Positions 24,431-32,474 of a stretch of DNA of 36,757 nt are shown piece by piece. Every line of letters begins with the position of its first letter. The stretch's first letter is position 1. A model generated the notes under the pieces. That model searched no databases. It was given only the letters and a program-made list of their open reading frames with translations, and was not told where the DNA came from. Both the position numbers and the translations under genes were made by a program. The DNA is from Verrucomicrobiales bacterium. GTDB taxonomy: Bacteria > Verrucomicrobiota > Verrucomicrobiia > Verrucomicrobiales > DEV007. Location of the stretch: assembly GCA_028281705.1 (NCBI GenBank), contig JANQJH010000381.1, positions 1-36,757 of the forward strand, read 5' to 3'.

Positions 24431-24709
24431 ATGGCAGAGGAGTCCAAGGAACCGAGGAGACCGAACGGTGGCCGTGGTGTGTCTGGGCGATTGGCCCTCG
24501 GCGCCATGAAGTCGCCCAAACAGAGACCTAGCACAGATACGGAAGGCAATAGGTCTTCAGCTTCTGAGAGTGACTCTGCAAGTAAACAGATACCTAGCAC
24601 AGATACGGAAGGCAATAGGCCTTCAGCTTCTGAGGGCGACTCGGCAAGTAAACCGCCGGCCAAGAAAGGGAAACGGCTTACGCAATCCCAGAGTTCTTCT
24701 AATCCTTGA
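24431..24709 (+). CDS. Low-complexity protein with a 22-residue tandem repeat
   Basis: This 92-residue hydrophilic protein is probably disordered. It consists of a charged N-terminus, two 22-residue repeats beginning PSTDTEGNR(S/P)SASE, and a Lys/Ser/Gln-rich end. It sits 3 bp after the previous gene, and its stop runs directly into the next start (TGAATG). No family is recognised. The structure fits a flexible linker or spacer protein, but function is unknown. Confidence 0.5.
   Translation: MAEESKEPRRPNGGRGVSGRLALGAMKSPKQRPSTDTEGNRSSASESDSASKQIPSTDTEGNRPSASEGDSASKPPAKKGKRLTQSQSSSNP
24525..24656 (+). repeat. Two 66-bp in-frame tandem repeats
   Basis: The unit beginning CCTAGCACAGATACGGAAGG starts near 24525 and again near 24591 (period 66 bp). 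The copies differ at a few bases only, so the duplication is fairly recent. It encodes the 22-residue repeats of the surrounding gene. Confidence 0.8.
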
Positions 24710-25030
24710 ATGCCAATTAAGTTTGTAGAGGTCGGGACCGTACCGACAGAGATCCTCAGAAAGGGAGCGAGGAAGGCTATCATTGTGGCCAATGCGAACA
24801 CTAATTCTGAATCGGTATGGCTTGATCTCGAGGATAACGGCACGTTCTCAGATCAGGATGAGACTCCGGACACGCCTTTGGCTGTGGGGGTGGGTGTAGA
24901 GATCGCACCTGGGAAGCAGCGGTTCATTCGGGGAGGGAAATCCTCTCAGGCGGTGCTCGGTGTCTCAGGGGCAGCCACCACTATAGGCGTCACCGAGTTC
25001 CACAGTGATTTGCAGGTAAAGATTGTGTAG
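24710..25030 (+). CDS. Small beta protein, paralogue of the N-terminal domain of the next gene
   Basis: This 106-residue protein has no recognised family. It aligns along its whole length with residues 1-110 of the following fibre-like protein: VPTEILRKGARKAIIVAN against PATVLGAGSRKCVSLHLP, a W(L/V)D and FSD pair, a PG(K/Q) turn, and TEFHSDLQV against TEFRSDFEI near the end. It is therefore a stand-alone copy of a domain that elsewhere caps a fibre. Inference: the shared domain is an attachment module that binds a virion site, and this copy may occupy that site without a fibre. Confidence 0.55.
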   Translation: MPIKFVEVGTVPTEILRKGARKAIIVANANTNSESVWLDLEDNGTFSDQDETPDTPLAVGVGVEIAPGKQRFIRGGKSSQAVLGVSGAATTIGVTEFHSDLQVKIV

Positions 25031-25037
25031 CATAGTC

Positions 25038-26324
25038 ATGCCGTCCAAATCCATCTCGCTCTCTACACCTGCAACGGTTCTTGGCGCCGGCAGCAGGAAG
25101 TGCGTCAGTTTGCATCTTCCTTCAGATGCGGCTGCTGAGATTTGGGTGGATTCATCTGGCCCTGCCAATTTTTCCGATGCGACGGGCCGGCTTGACCAGA
25201 TCGAGCCGACGGCGGCGATGGCTCCCGGTCTTGGATTCTGCCTGAAGCCAGGCCAGACGGCTATTCTGTCAGGGGGCGCAGTTAATAACCCCATTCAGGC
25301 TGCTTCCGAAGGGGAGGTTTCCGTGACTCTGATCGTGACCGAATTCCGGTCGGACTTTGAGATCGGCTCTGTGGGGGGAGAGTCAGCCTCCATCGTTGCC
25401 GGCCTCTCCAACTGGACCGAGAACGGCAACGGCGATCTCGTGCCCAACGCCGCTGGCAAAAAGATCCTGCTCAACGACGGCTCCCCTAGCGCGCCAGCTA
25501 TTGGATTCTTCAGCGATGAAGACATCGGAATACATTTCGAGAACTCTGCAATTGTCTTCGATATTGCCGGACTACGGCAATGGGCGGTGACCGGCGGTGG
25601 AAACCTGCAGGGTGGAAACCTCACGTATATTGGATTCAGCCCCAATAGCAATCCCCTAACAACACCGGATGCCAGACTTTACCGCGAAGGCCCTCGGCAC
25701 CTGGGGATTCGGGATGGGGCTAATCCGTGTGCGCTTTCGGTCTACAACGATTATACGGACGGCAGCAACTACGAGCGGGGAGTCTTTCGCTTTGTAGGCA
25801 ATGTGCTTGAGATCGGAGCGGAGGCCGGATCGGGAGGCGGTGTCGGGAGGAATGTCAATTTTCTGTTTGAGGACCATATTACGTTCTCACGGAGGGTTGG
25901 AGGCTTTGACTGGAAGTTGTCGAACGCAGGCTTCTCTCCGGACAATGCTAATCGGAGTATTCCTGTCGGAAGCAACAGCAAGCGATGGTCGAGTGCTTTC
26001 CTTGGGAATAATCTTACCGAGTCAGCCGCGAGTTCCGCCTTGGACGTAGATTCTATTTGGAATACCACAGGCTCCCCAATATTGATCAAGGCCAACGTGG
26101 CGAACACTGCATCAGGGGTTGGCGCGCTGCTGATGGGCCTACAAGTCGGCGGCGCGAACCGATTCGCGGTTGATCTGGCTGGGTCAATTGGACTCCACGG
26201 CGTCACCCCCCCAGACCAAGCCGACCATCTAGCTGACCCAGCAGCTGATACCGCGTCTTTAGCCGCCTGGGCCTCCTCTATCAACAGCATCCTCGAATCC
26301 TACGGCCTTAAGGCAGCATCCTGA
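25038..26324 (+). CDS. Fibre-like virion protein
   Basis: From ATG 25038 the protein has 428 residues. The N-terminal domain (1-110) is a paralogue of the preceding protein. The middle holds a repeated-strand region with LYREGPRHLGIRDGANPCAL, SVYNDYTDGSNYERGVFRF and EIGAEAGSGGGVGRNVNFLF. This motif set recurs in many phage fibre and structural proteins ('A..Lalr.g..aq...vYntytd.sNYERg'). The C-terminus has a short helix (SLAAWASSINSILESYGL) typical of trimerisation ends. It probably forms a trimeric fibre. Whether on head or tail is uncertain, and the gene position favours the head. Confidence 0.6.
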   Translation: MPSKSISLSTPATVLGAGSRKCVSLHLPSDAAAEIWVDSSGPANFSDATGRLDQIEPTAAMAPGLGFCLKPGQTAILSGGAVNNPIQAASEGEVSVTLIVTEFRSDFEIGSVGGESASIVAGLSNWTENGNGDLVPNAAGKKILLNDGSPSAPAIGFFSDEDIGIHFENSAIVFDIAGLRQWAVTGGGNLQGGNLTYIGFSPNSNPLTTPDARLYREGPRHLGIRDGANPCALSVYNDYTDGSNYERGVFRFVGNVLEIGAEAGSGGGVGRNVNFLFEDHITFSRRVGGFDWKLSNAGFSPDNANRSIPVGSNSKRWSSAFLGNNLTESAASSALDVDSIWNTTGSPILIKANVANTASGVGALLMGLQVGGANRFAVDLAGSIGLHGVTPPDQADHLADPAADTASLAAWASSINSILESYGLKAAS

Positions 26325-26326
26325 TC

Positions 26327-26707
26327 ATGAGCAACGACATCCAACCCATGCCGCCAGTTTTCACCCAGGGCCAACAACTCGGCGAGGTCTTGGTCTCGGG
26401 CGCCATTCGAGCGCACGAGCTGATTAAGTCAGTAGTCAATGGACCATTCGTCGATTTCTACGGCACCCCTGGCAATGTGAGAGACCGCACTCTGATCATT
26501 GACGCGCTGAACCATGCGGGGTATGCCCGATCGAGGGAGGCGTTCACGCGGCATCGAGAGGTCAAAACTCTACTCGTGACGAATGGCTGGGTTGATTTCG
26601 AGCCCTGGCAGCTCGTGGCTCCCTACGAAGTCACGTTTGAGGACGACGGAGAGACGATCACTGTAGGCACAGAACTCAATCCGGCGTGGGAGGTCGCTAA
26701 CGAATAA
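26327..26707 (+). CDS. Unknown phage protein
   Basis: This 126-residue protein has a flexible N-terminus, a central helix (GEVLVSGAIRAHELIKSVVN) and a mixed C-terminal part (DGWVDF-like and YEVTFEDDGETITVG). No family is recognised. It is tightly packed (2-bp gaps) inside the fibre-gene block, so it is co-translated with those genes. It could be a fibre chaperone or a small virion protein, but nothing in the sequence decides this. Confidence 0.45.
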   Translation: MSNDIQPMPPVFTQGQQLGEVLVSGAIRAHELIKSVVNGPFVDFYGTPGNVRDRTLIIDALNHAGYARSREAFTRHREVKTLLVTNGWVDFEPWQLVAPYEVTFEDDGETITVGTELNPAWEVANE

Positions 26708-26709
26708 AT

Positions 26710-26922
26710 ATGGACTCCCTCGAACTTGATCAGGCGGACGCAATAAGAGTCGATCCGGATACCGTCTTCGACTTGAGGTTGACCTTTCGTTCCATCACGA
26801 TAATTCGCCAGCACCTTGGTAGCGCTCCTTTCGACAGCGTTAGGGAGATCGTGAACACTATCGAGGCGCAAGTGGCCCACCAGGCAAAGAACTCGGAGCA
26901 GCCGGATGGTCCAGACAAGTAG
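26710..26922 (+). CDS. Small acidic protein of unknown function
   Basis: This 70-residue protein (MDSLELDQADAIRVDPDTVF, then a helix around REIVNTIEAQVAHQ) has no recognised domain. It is separated by 2 bp from the genes on both sides, which is the main argument that it is real. A role tied to the neighbouring adhesin genes is only a guess. Confidence 0.4.
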   Translation: MDSLELDQADAIRVDPDTVFDLRLTFRSITIIRQHLGSAPFDSVREIVNTIEAQVAHQAKNSEQPDGPDK

Positions 26923-26924
26923 GT

Positions 26925-28328
26925 ATGGCGCTCAAATACCATGCGGCAGGCCTTCCTCCGGGGCTGCGGTGTGATCCCGACACCGGCGAGGTCACGGGAA
27001 CGCCGGCTGTTGGCCTTACCACGATCGATGCTCCGGAGAAGGACTACACCGTCGAGATCTCGGCAGTGGATGAGAGTGGCCTCGGTGCAACGCGCAGCTT
27101 CACGTGGACGATCAAGCACACGGTTGAGATTCTCTTCACCGCCGGCGATGTGACAGCCTTCGACCCCGTCATCACGCTGGCTCCAGGGGCCACATTCGTC
27201 CCTCAATGGGAGTTCGGTGATGGAAATAGCGAGGAGAGTGCCACGCCAAGCCATACCTACGCGTCGACGGGAACATATCATGGCCGAGTACGTGTATCTT
27301 CAGCCGAAACCGTTGGGATCGATTTTGGAGGCAAGGGGCTCACCGCTCTCGATGTCACGGCTCTGACCACGCTGGAGAGCCTCAAATGCGAGGATAACGC
27401 CATTGAAGAGCTGGACGTTGAGGAACTCGTCAATCTGACGACTCTCTGGTGCGAGAACAACGCACTGGCCTCACTGGACGTCACGGCCCTGGTTCTCCTT
27501 CAGGACCTCCGTTGCGGCAACAACAGCTTGGATGTTCTTGACGTGGGCGGACTGACGGCGCTCACCGATCTCAGATGCGAGAGCAATCTCTTGGGCGAGC
27601 TAGATGTGATGGCGCTGACCTCTTTGACCCATCTGGACGCCGGGGACAACGCTATCGCCGATCTCGATGTGTCGGCGGCCACGAACATGGTGACCCTTGA
27701 CTGCAGCAACAATGGCATCAGCACTCTGGACGTGTCGGGAATGGCCTCCCTCGTCACACTGCGCTGCGAGCACAACAACATCAGCGCTCTTACCTTTCAT
27801 GCTGCGGCGACAGCGCTCGATGAAGTCCTATGCCACTTCAACGTCCTGAACCAGGCGTCTCTTGATGGGATGTCGGCGCACCTGGTTGCGGCTGGAGGAA
27901 CATCCGCGAGAACCTTCAACTGCTCCAAGCAGAGTCCGCAGGTCTTCCTTGATGACGACGACTATACGACCCTGCTCACCAACAACTGGACGATCACCGC
28001 GGATCTAATCCCAGACATGACCGTCCACGAAGGAGACGACGCGGGAGTCGACTTCACCTTGGATTGCTCGGAGTTCCTTGTCGGCGCGACGGCCTTCGGC
28101 GCGACCAATCTCCCAGCCGGATTGAGCATCAATCCGGCAACCGGGGTCATCGAAGGGTACGTGGACGGAGATGTGGCCGGATCCTACTCCGTGGATGTGA
28201 CAGGAACGGGCGGTACACCGAGCGCTGAAACGTTCATCATGACCGTCGAAGAGACCGCGCTGCTCTCCGATCGATCCGGGAACCTTCTCGTTCAGCGCGA
28301 CGGAAAAGTCATCGCATTGAGAGCTTAG
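26925..28328 (+). CDS. Adhesin-like virion protein: Ig-like, PKD and leucine-rich repeats
   Basis: This 467-residue protein has, in order: a putative-Ig (He_PIG) unit (residues 1-65, GLPPGLRCDPDTGEVTGTPA); a PKD-like domain (about 66-128, WEFGDGNSEESATPSHTY); at least seven leucine-rich repeats of 21 residues (about 138-300, pattern L..L.C..N.(I/L)..LDV); a second Ig-like unit (about 375-440, LPAGLSINPATGVIEGY); and a short basic tail (RSGNLLVQRDGKVIALRA). No signal peptide is present, which fits a virion protein assembled in the cytoplasm rather than a secreted one. The LRR type with Cys and LDV resembles surface proteins of Bacteroidota and other Gram-negatives. In a phage fibre block it is a likely receptor- or glycan-binding protein. 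AGGT precedes the start. Confidence 0.75.
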   Translation: MALKYHAAGLPPGLRCDPDTGEVTGTPAVGLTTIDAPEKDYTVEISAVDESGLGATRSFTWTIKHTVEILFTAGDVTAFDPVITLAPGATFVPQWEFGDGNSEESATPSHTYASTGTYHGRVRVSSAETVGIDFGGKGLTALDVTALTTLESLKCEDNAIEELDVEELVNLTTLWCENNALASLDVTALVLLQDLRCGNNSLDVLDVGGLTALTDLRCESNLLGELDVMALTSLTHLDAGDNAIADLDVSAATNMVTLDCSNNGISTLDVSGMASLVTLRCEHNNISALTFHAAATALDEVLCHFNVLNQASLDGMSAHLVAAGGTSARTFNCSKQSPQVFLDDDDYTTLLTNNWTITADLIPDMTVHEGDDAGVDFTLDCSEFLVGATAFGATNLPAGLSINPATGVIEGYVDGDVAGSYSVDVTGTGGTPSAETFIMTVEETALLSDRSGNLLVQRDGKVIALRA

Positions 28329-28332
28329 GGTC

Positions 28333-30267
28333 ATGCCGAAAGTTGAAGTTTACGAGATCGAGGATACCTGGAACGACGGGGGCAAGACCTTCGATGGCGG
28401 GGTAGCCGTCAACATCACGGACACCGCGAGCGCCAGCGATTCCCGACTCTTGAGTCTCTCGATTGCCAATAATCCCTACCTCCGATTTGGAAAGGACCGT
28501 GTTCTATCCCACTGGCAATCGGACGATGGAGCGGGAAACGCTACGTGGGTCGAACAAAGGTTTCTCAATGCGACGACTTATGCGATCTCGCCCAAGTATT
28601 CAGGAACCAATTCCGAGCCCGTCAATATCGGTGTTGGTCGCGACGCTCTGGTCGGCGCTACTGGAGCAGATCTCACCGGGCTTGGGAGACGCGCGGTCAA
28701 TGGGAACACAGCTACGGGAAACATCCTCGGTCTTGGCCTAAGCTCTCTTGAGGGCGGGTCTGGCGATGCCTCCTCTGCATTCGGCAATCTATCCGGCTAC
28801 CAGGCGGCCGGCGACTTCGGGACCTACGGTGGCTATCGATGCGGCTACCAGCAAACTGGAAGCTGGTTTGCCGGGCTCGGAGTGGAGTGCGGCGAGAGTC
28901 AGAGCGGGGACAAGTTCACCGGGAATGGCTACCAAGCGGGCAAAGGCAATACAGGGGACGGGTGTTTCTTCGGCGGTTATCGCGCTGGGCTAAACAACAT
29001 TCACAACAACGTCATTTGCGTCGGGGATGGGGCAACTGCCACGGCCGCCAATCAAACGGTTCTTGGGAACGCGAGCACCGCAAATACGCGCCTCCCTGCG
29101 GGCGATCTAAGCGTTGAAAGCGGAAACCTATCAATCACGCCAACCTGGGACAGTTTGCCGACAGTCTTTCTCGCGGTGGACGTGGACGTCGTTGATACCA
29201 ACTCTCATACGAACAGCTTGCTCGCGCGCCTGGCCATTGGTGGAACTGAGAAAGCCGGGATCGACAAGAACGGGTATTACCGAATTGGAGGGGAGACTGT
29301 CTTTCAGCGGGCTGGGACCACGACGACCGTTGGCAATGGTAGTGACACGATCACGAATATCCTAGCAAAACTGCAGATCAACGGCAATGACGCGATCGAT
29401 ACGGACGGGACGACTCTGACGCTTGGAGATGGTGGGCTGACTCGGGTGGCGGTGCCCAGCGGCGTGAAGTTGGGCGCGGGGACTGCGCTTCCCGTTTCTG
29501 CTTTGACGGTTGCGGAGTCTGACGGGACGAAGGCGCGCCTGATTATCCAGGAAACGTCAGGCGATGTTGGCGATACGGCAGAGCTGCTATTCAAGACCAC
29601 TTCTGCAGATGGGGACACAAATGCAAAGGCTGGCGTCATCTTTGAGGATGATGGGTCCAGCAATGCGCGAGGCATCCTACACCTTTGCAACAATATCACC
29701 AACAATACCTCCAATGCCAGCAAAGCCGATGCGGCGCTCACGATCGACGGCAGTAGGAGAATTGGCGCAGGGCGTACGGACCCAACCCACAGGCTGGATG
29801 CCTACGACGGCGGAGGAGGTAACGTATTTCGAGCCAAAGCGGGCGTAACCACCTCTGACGCGATTGGCACCATCGAGGGAACGTCAAACGTCGATGGCTC
29901 GCAACCGGTAGCTTTGAGAGTGCGAGATAACCAATCGGGTTCGTGGACATCCGGGGCCACTTTTGGCGCGGTGGATTTCTTTTCTAACGATGCCAGTGGC
30001 TCCGGCGCCGGGGTCAAGGCAGCAATGCGAGCCTACGTGGGCAATGTGAGCGGGTCCACTGTTGGTCTTAAATTCTACATTGATAAAAACGCCGGCCTAG
30101 TTGAGACGATGGCCCTCCCTCCGAATGGAGCGCTGTATCTCAATGCGCTTCCAACGGCAGGATTGCAGATCAGGGATGCTGGCACCGTGGGAGGCACTGA
30201 AGCCGGCTGGGTCGAAATCGACATCGACGGGACTACGCTCTACCTCCGGGGAACTCTAACCAAGTAA
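28333..30267 (+). CDS. Large fibre-like protein with YadA-head-like repeats
   Basis: This 644-residue protein is rich in Gly, Asn, Thr and Ser, with almost no long helices. The middle (about 130-260) contains imperfect repeats such as FGNLSGYQAAGDFGTYGGYR, GNGYQAGKGNTGDGCFFGGY and NVICVGDGATATAANQTVLG. These resemble the left-handed beta-roll repeats of YadA-type trimeric heads, which also occur in phage fibres. Later segments look like beta-prism or beta-helix strands (DGTTLTLGDGGLTRV). The last residues (WVEIDIDGTTLYLRGTLTK) form a strand-rich cap often seen at fibre tips. It is probably a trimeric receptor-binding fibre. No intramolecular chaperone domain is visible. Confidence 0.65.
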   Translation: MPKVEVYEIEDTWNDGGKTFDGGVAVNITDTASASDSRLLSLSIANNPYLRFGKDRVLSHWQSDDGAGNATWVEQRFLNATTYAISPKYSGTNSEPVNIGVGRDALVGATGADLTGLGRRAVNGNTATGNILGLGLSSLEGGSGDASSAFGNLSGYQAAGDFGTYGGYRCGYQQTGSWFAGLGVECGESQSGDKFTGNGYQAGKGNTGDGCFFGGYRAGLNNIHNNVICVGDGATATAANQTVLGNASTANTRLPAGDLSVESGNLSITPTWDSLPTVFLAVDVDVVDTNSHTNSLLARLAIGGTEKAGIDKNGYYRIGGETVFQRAGTTTTVGNGSDTITNILAKLQINGNDAIDTDGTTLTLGDGGLTRVAVPSGVKLGAGTALPVSALTVAESDGTKARLIIQETSGDVGDTAELLFKTTSADGDTNAKAGVIFEDDGSSNARGILHLCNNITNNTSNASKADAALTIDGSRRIGAGRTDPTHRLDAYDGGGGNVFRAKAGVTTSDAIGTIEGTSNVDGSQPVALRVRDNQSGSWTSGATFGAVDFFSNDASGSGAGVKAAMRAYVGNVSGSTVGLKFYIDKNAGLVETMALPPNGALYLNALPTAGLQIRDAGTVGGTEAGWVEIDIDGTTLYLRGTLTK

Positions 30268-30272
30268 TAATC

Positions 30273-30638
30273 ATGCCAATCAAACGAGACAAAGCTTTAG
30301 TAGTCCCGCCAAAGCCTGCCGAGGACGGGAAATCCTACCCGGACGATTGGGTGGAGAGGATCGAGATCACCTACCGTAAGAATGCGGAAGGGCTTACGCA
30401 GAGTGCTCAGGCGGTGTTTTGGGTGAGAGCCCACAACGCGGATACGAACGAGTTCTATTATCCTGAAGGGAAGCCCGAGCAAGCGGGCCTTGAACAAATC
30501 TCGATTCCCGATCTCGAGGCCGCTCTCGCAGACACAAATTTCCCAGAGATTGGCGCTGCTTTCGCTCCCCTTCTCGCGGGGATCGCAGCAGCCAATGCGC
30601 GTAAGAAAGCGCAGGCAGATACCCAGCCCGATCAGTAA
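30273..30638 (+). CDS. Unknown phage protein
   Basis: This 121-residue protein starts MPIKRDKALVVPPKPAEDGK and has a beta-like middle (VERIEITYRKNAEGLTQSAQ) and an Ala-rich helical C-terminus ending KKAQADTQPDQ. No family is recognised. Position directly behind the large fibre (5-bp gap) suggests a fibre-assembly or attachment role, which cannot be tested from sequence. Confidence 0.45.
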   Translation: MPIKRDKALVVPPKPAEDGKSYPDDWVERIEITYRKNAEGLTQSAQAVFWVRAHNADTNEFYYPEGKPEQAGLEQISIPDLEAALADTNFPEIGAAFAPLLAGIAAANARKKAQADTQPDQ

Positions 30639-30672
30639 TTCTCAATCCCAGAAACCAACCCAACAATAGAAC

Positions 30673-30987
30673 ATGTCACGGCAGCTAAATCTAAATCTAA
30701 ACGACCTCCAACGAATTGTGCTTGGAATGAATGCTCTCACAGCGGGCGGACTTCCACTCGAAGAAGCGCGGGCAACCATCAATTTGGCCGACAAGGTTTC
30801 GCTGTATCTCCGGAATGAGGCGTCGCAAGCGCCAGGCAATAATGCGCCTGGCGGTATTACCGATGGTCCGCCGACAGATGGAGAAGCGAACTCTTCCAAT
30901 CCAGACGAGGGTGGCGACAATGAGGCACCACCCCAGGTCACCTGCGTGAAAGGAGGGACGCATTCTATCCCTCCTGTCCAGGACTAA
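30673..30987 (+). CDS. Unknown small phage protein
   Basis: This 104-residue protein has an N-terminal helical half (LNDLQRIVLGMNALTAGGLP, EEARATINLADKVSLYL) and a disordered Pro/Gly/Asp-rich C-terminal half. The leader CCAACCCAACAATAGAAC has no Shine-Dalgarno sequence. The TAA stop overlaps the ATG of the next gene (TAATG), linking it with the connector genes that follow. Confidence 0.45.
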   Translation: MSRQLNLNLNDLQRIVLGMNALTAGGLPLEEARATINLADKVSLYLRNEASQAPGNNAPGGITDGPPTDGEANSSNPDEGGDNEAPPQVTCVKGGTHSIPPVQD

Positions 30988-31331
30988 TGTCGTCCCAGAT
31001 CTCTGACATTCTCGAGGCGGGTTTTGATCTGCTCAGCCAGCTCCAGCAAGACGATCCAAAAACTCTGCCAACGAAGCTGTTCTTCAACGGAGGTTCGTTT
31101 CCTCTACTCATCGACGAAGAGCGATTCTCTCAAGGCGAAGAGCCGGGCGACTCTGGAATCGAAATGCGGTTCAACTTCGCCGGGAAGACCAACGCCAAGC
31201 TGCCTAGGGATTCCGATCGAGTTCGACTGGGGACGAACGAGGCAGACGCCTTGGCCTATACCGTTGAGGTTGCTACCTACCACCCTGGAAGCAGTCTGGG
31301 GCATCTTCTCTTGAGCAAAAGGACAGGGTGA
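30987..31331 (+). CDS. Putative head-tail connector protein (lambda FII position)
   Basis: This 114-residue protein has an N-terminal helix (SDILEAGFDLLSQLQQDD) followed by short beta strands (TKLFFNGGSFPLLIDEERF) and a C-terminal strand (ALAYTVEVATYHPGSSLGH). Length and layout, together with the place just before the Z- and U-like genes, match the lambda FII-type head completion protein. Sequence similarity to a named family is not clear by eye. Confidence 0.45.
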   Translation: MSSQISDILEAGFDLLSQLQQDDPKTLPTKLFFNGGSFPLLIDEERFSQGEEPGDSGIEMRFNFAGKTNAKLPRDSDRVRLGTNEADALAYTVEVATYHPGSSLGHLLLSKRTG

Positions 31332-31342
31332 GCCTATGAAAG

Positions 31343-31969
31343 ATGCGGGTTCACACGAAAGAGATCACCACGGCCCTTCGGAGGCTCGGAAAAGCAAATC
31401 GACGAAGCGGTTACCGCAATCTCAACCTGGCCGGCCGGCTGATGACTTCATTTGCGGTTCGCGACACCAAGCGTGCCAATCCGCAGTCGATCCGCGGGTA
31501 CATGCAGGGGCCGGCACGGCAGCAACACAAGCGACGCTATCGAGGGCGGCGGCGGAATCGGCACGATGGCACGCGCGCTGCGGCAATCATCGGGGCCAAA
31601 CATAGACGCAAAGGCATTCGCACCTCACCGGCGCAGTTCTACAAAGAGGTCCGACAGTATCAGACGAGAGCCGTTCGTAGTGCCGGTTATCATCGCGCAG
31701 GATTCATCCCTGCCATTAGATCGTTTCGTGCATATGGCTCCCGTCGCCGGGGATCTGGTCGATATAGAGGGCCAATTCCCGGGCGGGCGCGCGCAGCCCG
31801 GAGATCGCAAGGTGCTCGCCCTCACGGCTTCATCGAGAACTCTGCTCGCGGGATCGCCAAAGTGCAGCCCAACGTGCTCAGGCGGCAAGTGCGCCCAGTT
31901 GCGAGGCAGCTCACCCGCTTTGCTCGCCAGGACATGATGCGCGCTGTCAGGCGGGTCGGCTTTCGTTGA
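31343..31969 (+). CDS. Arg-rich minor tail protein (lambda Z position)
   Basis: This 208-residue protein has 49 Arg residues, about one in four, which is exceptionally basic. Length is close to lambda gpZ (192). The C-terminal part (HGFIENSARGIAKVQPNVLR, then a helix ending RQDMMRAVRRVGFR) is the FI..SA pattern seen near the end of Z/gp10-like tail completion proteins. In lambda gpZ is needed to make the virion infectious at the head-tail joint. A competing frame (31452-31937) lacks such features. The Arg bias is strongest in the middle (KRRYRGRRRNRHDG), suggesting a disordered, nucleic-acid-contacting insert. Confidence 0.55.
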   Translation: MRVHTKEITTALRRLGKANRRSGYRNLNLAGRLMTSFAVRDTKRANPQSIRGYMQGPARQQHKRRYRGRRRNRHDGTRAAAIIGAKHRRKGIRTSPAQFYKEVRQYQTRAVRSAGYHRAGFIPAIRSFRAYGSRRRGSGRYRGPIPGRARAARRSQGARPHGFIENSARGIAKVQPNVLRRQVRPVARQLTRFARQDMMRAVRRVGFR

Positions 31970-31985
31970 CGAAGCGGCGCCAGAT

Positions 31986-32450
31986 ATGCCTCTGCGTCTT
32001 TTCATCGATCCTGCTCCGCGAATGGTTCGCTATCTGCGGGACCGATTCCGCAATCACAAGACGGCCGCATTGCCGAATAATCTCCAGGTCACTGCGTACG
32101 CGCCGCTTGGGAAAGAGCGTCCACGCCTGATCGTGAGCTACCAAGAAAGCGCTCAGGTTCGGGAAGGGAACGGTATCTTTGTGGTGAGCCTGGAGCTGCG
32201 CTATGAGCCAGATGAATACCTGCGGGGGGATGACTCGAAGGTCACGGATCACAATGAACTCCCGGAGGAAGTCGAGGCCCTTCACGACCTCATGTTTCAA
32301 TTCCTCGCGGATAGCCGAATCGCTGAGGCCGGGATCGCGATCATCAAGGAGGGCACGATGTCTTCGAGCGCTGAACTCGACGAAGCAACCTCGCTTGCAA
32401 TCGTGATCACACAAGAGTTCCAGGCCGTAGTCATCGGCGACGAGGCATAG
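31986..32450 (+). CDS. Putative tail terminator (lambda U position)
   Basis: This 154-residue alpha/beta protein contains GIFVVSLELRYEPDEYLRGD, a helix (EEVEALHDLMFQFLADSRIA) and a final strand pair (AIVITQEFQAVVIGDE). This order of strands and helix, the size (lambda gpU is 131 residues) and the place between the Z-like and tail-tube-like genes fit a tail terminator. It would cap the growing tail tube and bind the connector. Confidence 0.55.
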   Translation: MPLRLFIDPAPRMVRYLRDRFRNHKTAALPNNLQVTAYAPLGKERPRLIVSYQESAQVREGNGIFVVSLELRYEPDEYLRGDDSKVTDHNELPEEVEALHDLMFQFLADSRIAEAGIAIIKEGTMSSSAELDEATSLAIVITQEFQAVVIGDEA

Positions 32451-32474
32451 AGCGTGCCGTTGACAGTCCGGGGC

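Noticed and set aside
24525-24656. Possible CRISPR-like repeats
   Set aside because: Only two units, directly adjacent without spacers, in frame inside a gene.
31452-31937. Alternative plus-strand frame of 161 residues overlapping the Arg-rich gene
   Set aside because: It lies inside the Z-position gene in another frame and lacks the FI..SA ending and the expected spacing to neighbours.
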